Positions 62,232 through 64,000 of a stretch of DNA of 64,000 nucleotides are shown here, piece by piece. The stretch is from Gemmatimonas phototrophica (GTDB lineage Bacteria > Gemmatimonadota > Gemmatimonadetes > Gemmatimonadales > Gemmatimonadaceae): positions 868,001-932,000 of the forward strand of contig NZ_CP011454.1 of NCBI RefSeq assembly GCF_000695095.2. Reading direction: 5' to 3'. The notes under the pieces were generated by a model that worked only from the letters and a program-made list of their open reading frames with translations, was not told the origin of the DNA and made no database searches. Each line of letters begins with the position of its first letter. The stretch's first letter is position 1. The position numbers and the translations under genes are program-made.

Positions 62232-63266
62232 ATGACGACCCACGAGATCAAGGACCTGACCATCATTGGCGGCGGCCCCACGGGGATCTTCGCCCTGTTT
62301 TACGCCGGCATGCGCGGCGCCACGGCGCAAATCGTTGACGCGCTCCCCGAACTGGGGGGGCAGCTCACGGCGCTGTACCCGGAAAAATACATCTTTGATG
62401 TGGCGGGTTTCCCGCGGGTACTGGCCAAGGATCTCGTGCGGAACCTCACTGAACAGGCGGCCCAGTTCCATCAGGAGAAGGGCATTCCCGCGCACCTGGG
62501 GCAGCGCGTCGTGGGTCTCGAGGAGCACGACGACCATCTCGTGCTGGTCACGGACACCGATCGGTTTCCCACGCGGGCGGTCATCATTGCGGCGGGCATT
62601 GGCGCCTTCAGCCCGCGCAAATTGCCGCAGGCGTGCGCCGAACCGTGGTACGGTCGTGGAGTGCACGCGCTGGTGTCCAACCCGGAGGAGTTCCGCGGCA
62701 AGGATGTGCTGATCATTGGAGGCGGCGACTCGGCGTTTGACTGGTGCGCGCAGCTGCGTGACAAAGCCAAGAGCGTCACGCTCGTGCATCGCAGCGACCG
62801 GTTCCGCGCGCACGCTGCGACCGTGTCGGAAGTGCAGGCCGCTGCCGCGCTTGGTGATGGGCGAGTGAACGTGTTCACGTTCCATGAGCTCGAAGCCATT
62901 CAGGGCACCGACACCATTACCGGTGTGACCCTCAAGGACGTGAAGGCCAAGACGTCAAAGGACATTCCCTGCGACGTCATTCTGCCCATGCTGGGCTACG
63001 TCTCCGATCTCGGGGCGCTGCTCGAGTGGGACATGAATCTCGCGAAGGATGAGATCGTGGTCACCACCATGATGGAGACCGGCCGCAAGGGGGTGTACGC
63101 CTGTGGTGACATCACCACGTACCCCGGCAAGCTCAAGCTCATCGCGGCCGGTTTTGCCGAGGCGTCCATCGCCGTGAACCAGGCCGTGCACCATGTCTAC
63201 CCGGACAAAAAGGTGGCACCGGGGCACTCGTCGAATCTCGCGATCTTCGGGCAGAAAGACGACTGA
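62232..63266 (+). CDS. Ferredoxin-NADP reductase (thioredoxin-reductase-like)
   Basis: 344 residues from ATG at 62232, preceded by TTTTGGAG. FAD domain (IIGGGPTGIFALFYA), NADP domain (LIIGGGDSAFDWCAQL), and GDITTYPGKLKLIAAGFAEA. No CxxC redox pair as in thioredoxin reductase; this fits the bacterial FNR type II/YumC family. It supplies or takes electrons between NADPH and ferredoxin. Confidence 0.93.
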   Translation: MTTHEIKDLTIIGGGPTGIFALFYAGMRGATAQIVDALPELGGQLTALYPEKYIFDVAGFPRVLAKDLVRNLTEQAAQFHQEKGIPAHLGQRVVGLEEHDDHLVLVTDTDRFPTRAVIIAAGIGAFSPRKLPQACAEPWYGRGVHALVSNPEEFRGKDVLIIGGGDSAFDWCAQLRDKAKSVTLVHRSDRFRAHAATVSEVQAAAALGDGRVNVFTFHELEAIQGTDTITGVTLKDVKAKTSKDIPCDVILPMLGYVSDLGALLEWDMNLAKDEIVVTTMMETGRKGVYACGDITTYPGKLKLIAAGFAEASIAVNQAVHHVYPDKKVAPGHSSNLAIFGQKDD

Positions 63267-63308
63267 GTTCTGTGGTGCTGTTGACGCTGTCCAATGCACT
63301 GGAAGAGG

Positions 63309-64000
63309 CTACCGGACACGCGGATCAACTTTTCGGTACGCCATGTCCGTTAGCAGGTTCACGAGCACGAACACCAGCGACAGAAAGAGCACCGAGCCTT
63401 GCACGGCGGGGAGGTCGCGCCGGGAAATGGCCATCACGACATAGCGGCCGATCCCGGGCCAGCTGAAGATCGTTTCAGTGAGAATGCTGCCGGTGAGATA
63501 CGCGCCGAAGTCGAGACCAATAACGGTCACGACGGGAATGAGCGCGTTGCGCAGCGCATGCCGAACAACGACTGCGCGTTCGGTGAGTCCTTTGGCGCGT
63601 GCGGTGCGCACGAAGTCGGCGCCCAGTACGTCCAGCATGGACGAGCGGGTGACGCGCGCGAGGTAGGCAATGCTGCGTGAACCCAACGCCAGCGCGGGGA
63701 GTACGAGAAACTCTATGCGGCCATAGCCTGAGGCCGGAAGCCAGCGCAGGGTGACGGCGAAGAGCAGAATGAGCAGCAGCCCTATCCAATACACCGGAAA
63801 GGAGATGCCCAGATACGTGCTGGCCAGCGCGAGTCGGTCAAACCACCCGTTGGGGCGCACCGCGGCGAGCACGCCGAGGGTGACTCCGGTGATCGTGGCG
63901 AGCAGCATGGCCGCGCCGGCGAGCAGCATCGTGCGCGGAAAGCGCTCGGCAATGTCGGTCACGATGGGGCGATTGGTGATGTACGACCGCCCCAGATCGC
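63309..64000 (-). CDS. ABC transporter permease (DppB/OppB type), N-terminally incomplete
   Basis: About 230 residues visible; the coding frame continues past 64000 without a stop (DLGRSYITNRPIVTDIAERF reads through), so the GTG at 63962 is not the true start. Five or so membrane helices and the BPD_transp_1 EAA-type segment (ARAKGLTERAVVVRHALRNALIPVV) are visible, ending in DMAYRKVDPRVR. Peptide/nickel-type permease; the partner DppC would usually follow, but the gene ends just 43 bp from the convergent FNR gene. Confidence 0.88.
   Translation of the reverse strand, partial: DLGRSYITNRPIVTDIAERFPRTMLLAGAAMLLATITGVTLGVLAAVRPNGWFDRLALASTYLGISFPVYWIGLLLILLFAVTLRWLPASGYGRIEFLVLPALALGSRSIAYLARVTRSSMLDVLGADFVRTARAKGLTERAVVVRHALRNALIPVVTVIGLDFGAYLTGSILTETIFSWPGIGRYVVMAISRRDLPAVQGSVLFLSLVFVLVNLLTDMAYRKVDPRVR

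Overview
The window is high-GC, densely coded bacterial chromosome. It combines Bacteroidota-style SusC/SusD genes, a proteobacterial-style exopolysaccharide and PEP-CTERM setup, an ECF sigma/anti-sigma/CHAT operon and many large surface lipoproteins. This mix fits Gemmatimonadota (a Gemmatimonas-like organism). That assignment is inferred from gene content and style; no rRNA is present to confirm it. No tRNA, rRNA, CRISPR array, transposase, integrase or phage gene was seen.

Layout. 1-4204 (minus): start of an ABC exporter translationally coupled to citrate synthase, then a soluble histidine kinase coupled to an NtrC-type sigma-54 activator. 4549-8605 (plus): exopolysaccharide operon (tyrosine autokinase/Wzz, export protein, priming sugar transferase). 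8717-9436: PEP-CTERM gene with a good sigma-54 promoter. 9747-14027: 1426-residue lipoprotein with ten Ig-like repeats and a metzincin-like domain. 14343-16955: divergent UDP-GlcNAc 2-epimerase and nucleotide-sugar dehydrogenase. 17000-22115: VWA protein, second PEP-CTERM gene with the same sigma-54 promoter, MFS transporter, dTDP-glucose dehydratase. 22140-22700: inverted-repeat elements with a perfect 223-bp tandem duplication. 22815-28475: four coupled genes for three lipoproteins and a dockerin-bearing BNR protein. 28737-30498: two paralogous lipoproteins. 30626-34877: ECF sigma, anti-sigma and TPR-CHAT lipoprotein. 35115-38827: TonB receptor and MoxR-type ATPase. 39174-43180: small lipoprotein, HAD-like/YgfZ fusion, Tat-exported Xaa-Pro peptidase, small lipoprotein. 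43582-48273: SusC/SusD pair. 48639-53088: cytochrome operon. 53418-57446: glcDEF. 57577-59021: lone receiver and a primary-type sigma factor. 59510-60205: third PEP-CTERM gene. 60485-64000: aroB, cobalamin adenosyltransferase, thioredoxin-reductase-like ferredoxin-NADP reductase and the end of an ABC permease gene.

How the parts relate. The NtrC-type regulator, the exopolysaccharide genes and two PEP-CTERM genes with near-identical -24/-12 promoters look like one regulon, comparable to the PrsK/PrsR-RpoN control known for PEP-CTERM/exosortase systems. Neither exosortase nor rpoN lies in the window. Two nucleotide-sugar genes and rfbB supply precursors for surface polysaccharide. The 22.8-28.5 kb operon may encode a small non-cellulosomal cohesin-dockerin assembly.

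Two repeat families stand out. The first is a roughly 250-bp intergenic element present six times, always touching a gene 3' end, with a GGGTTA-type heptad block at one end and a CTCTCACC-rich block at the other. The second is a roughly 200-226 bp MITE-like element with inverted ends. One MITE copy replaces the normal 5' region of a lipoprotein gene, and another has just been duplicated in tandem.
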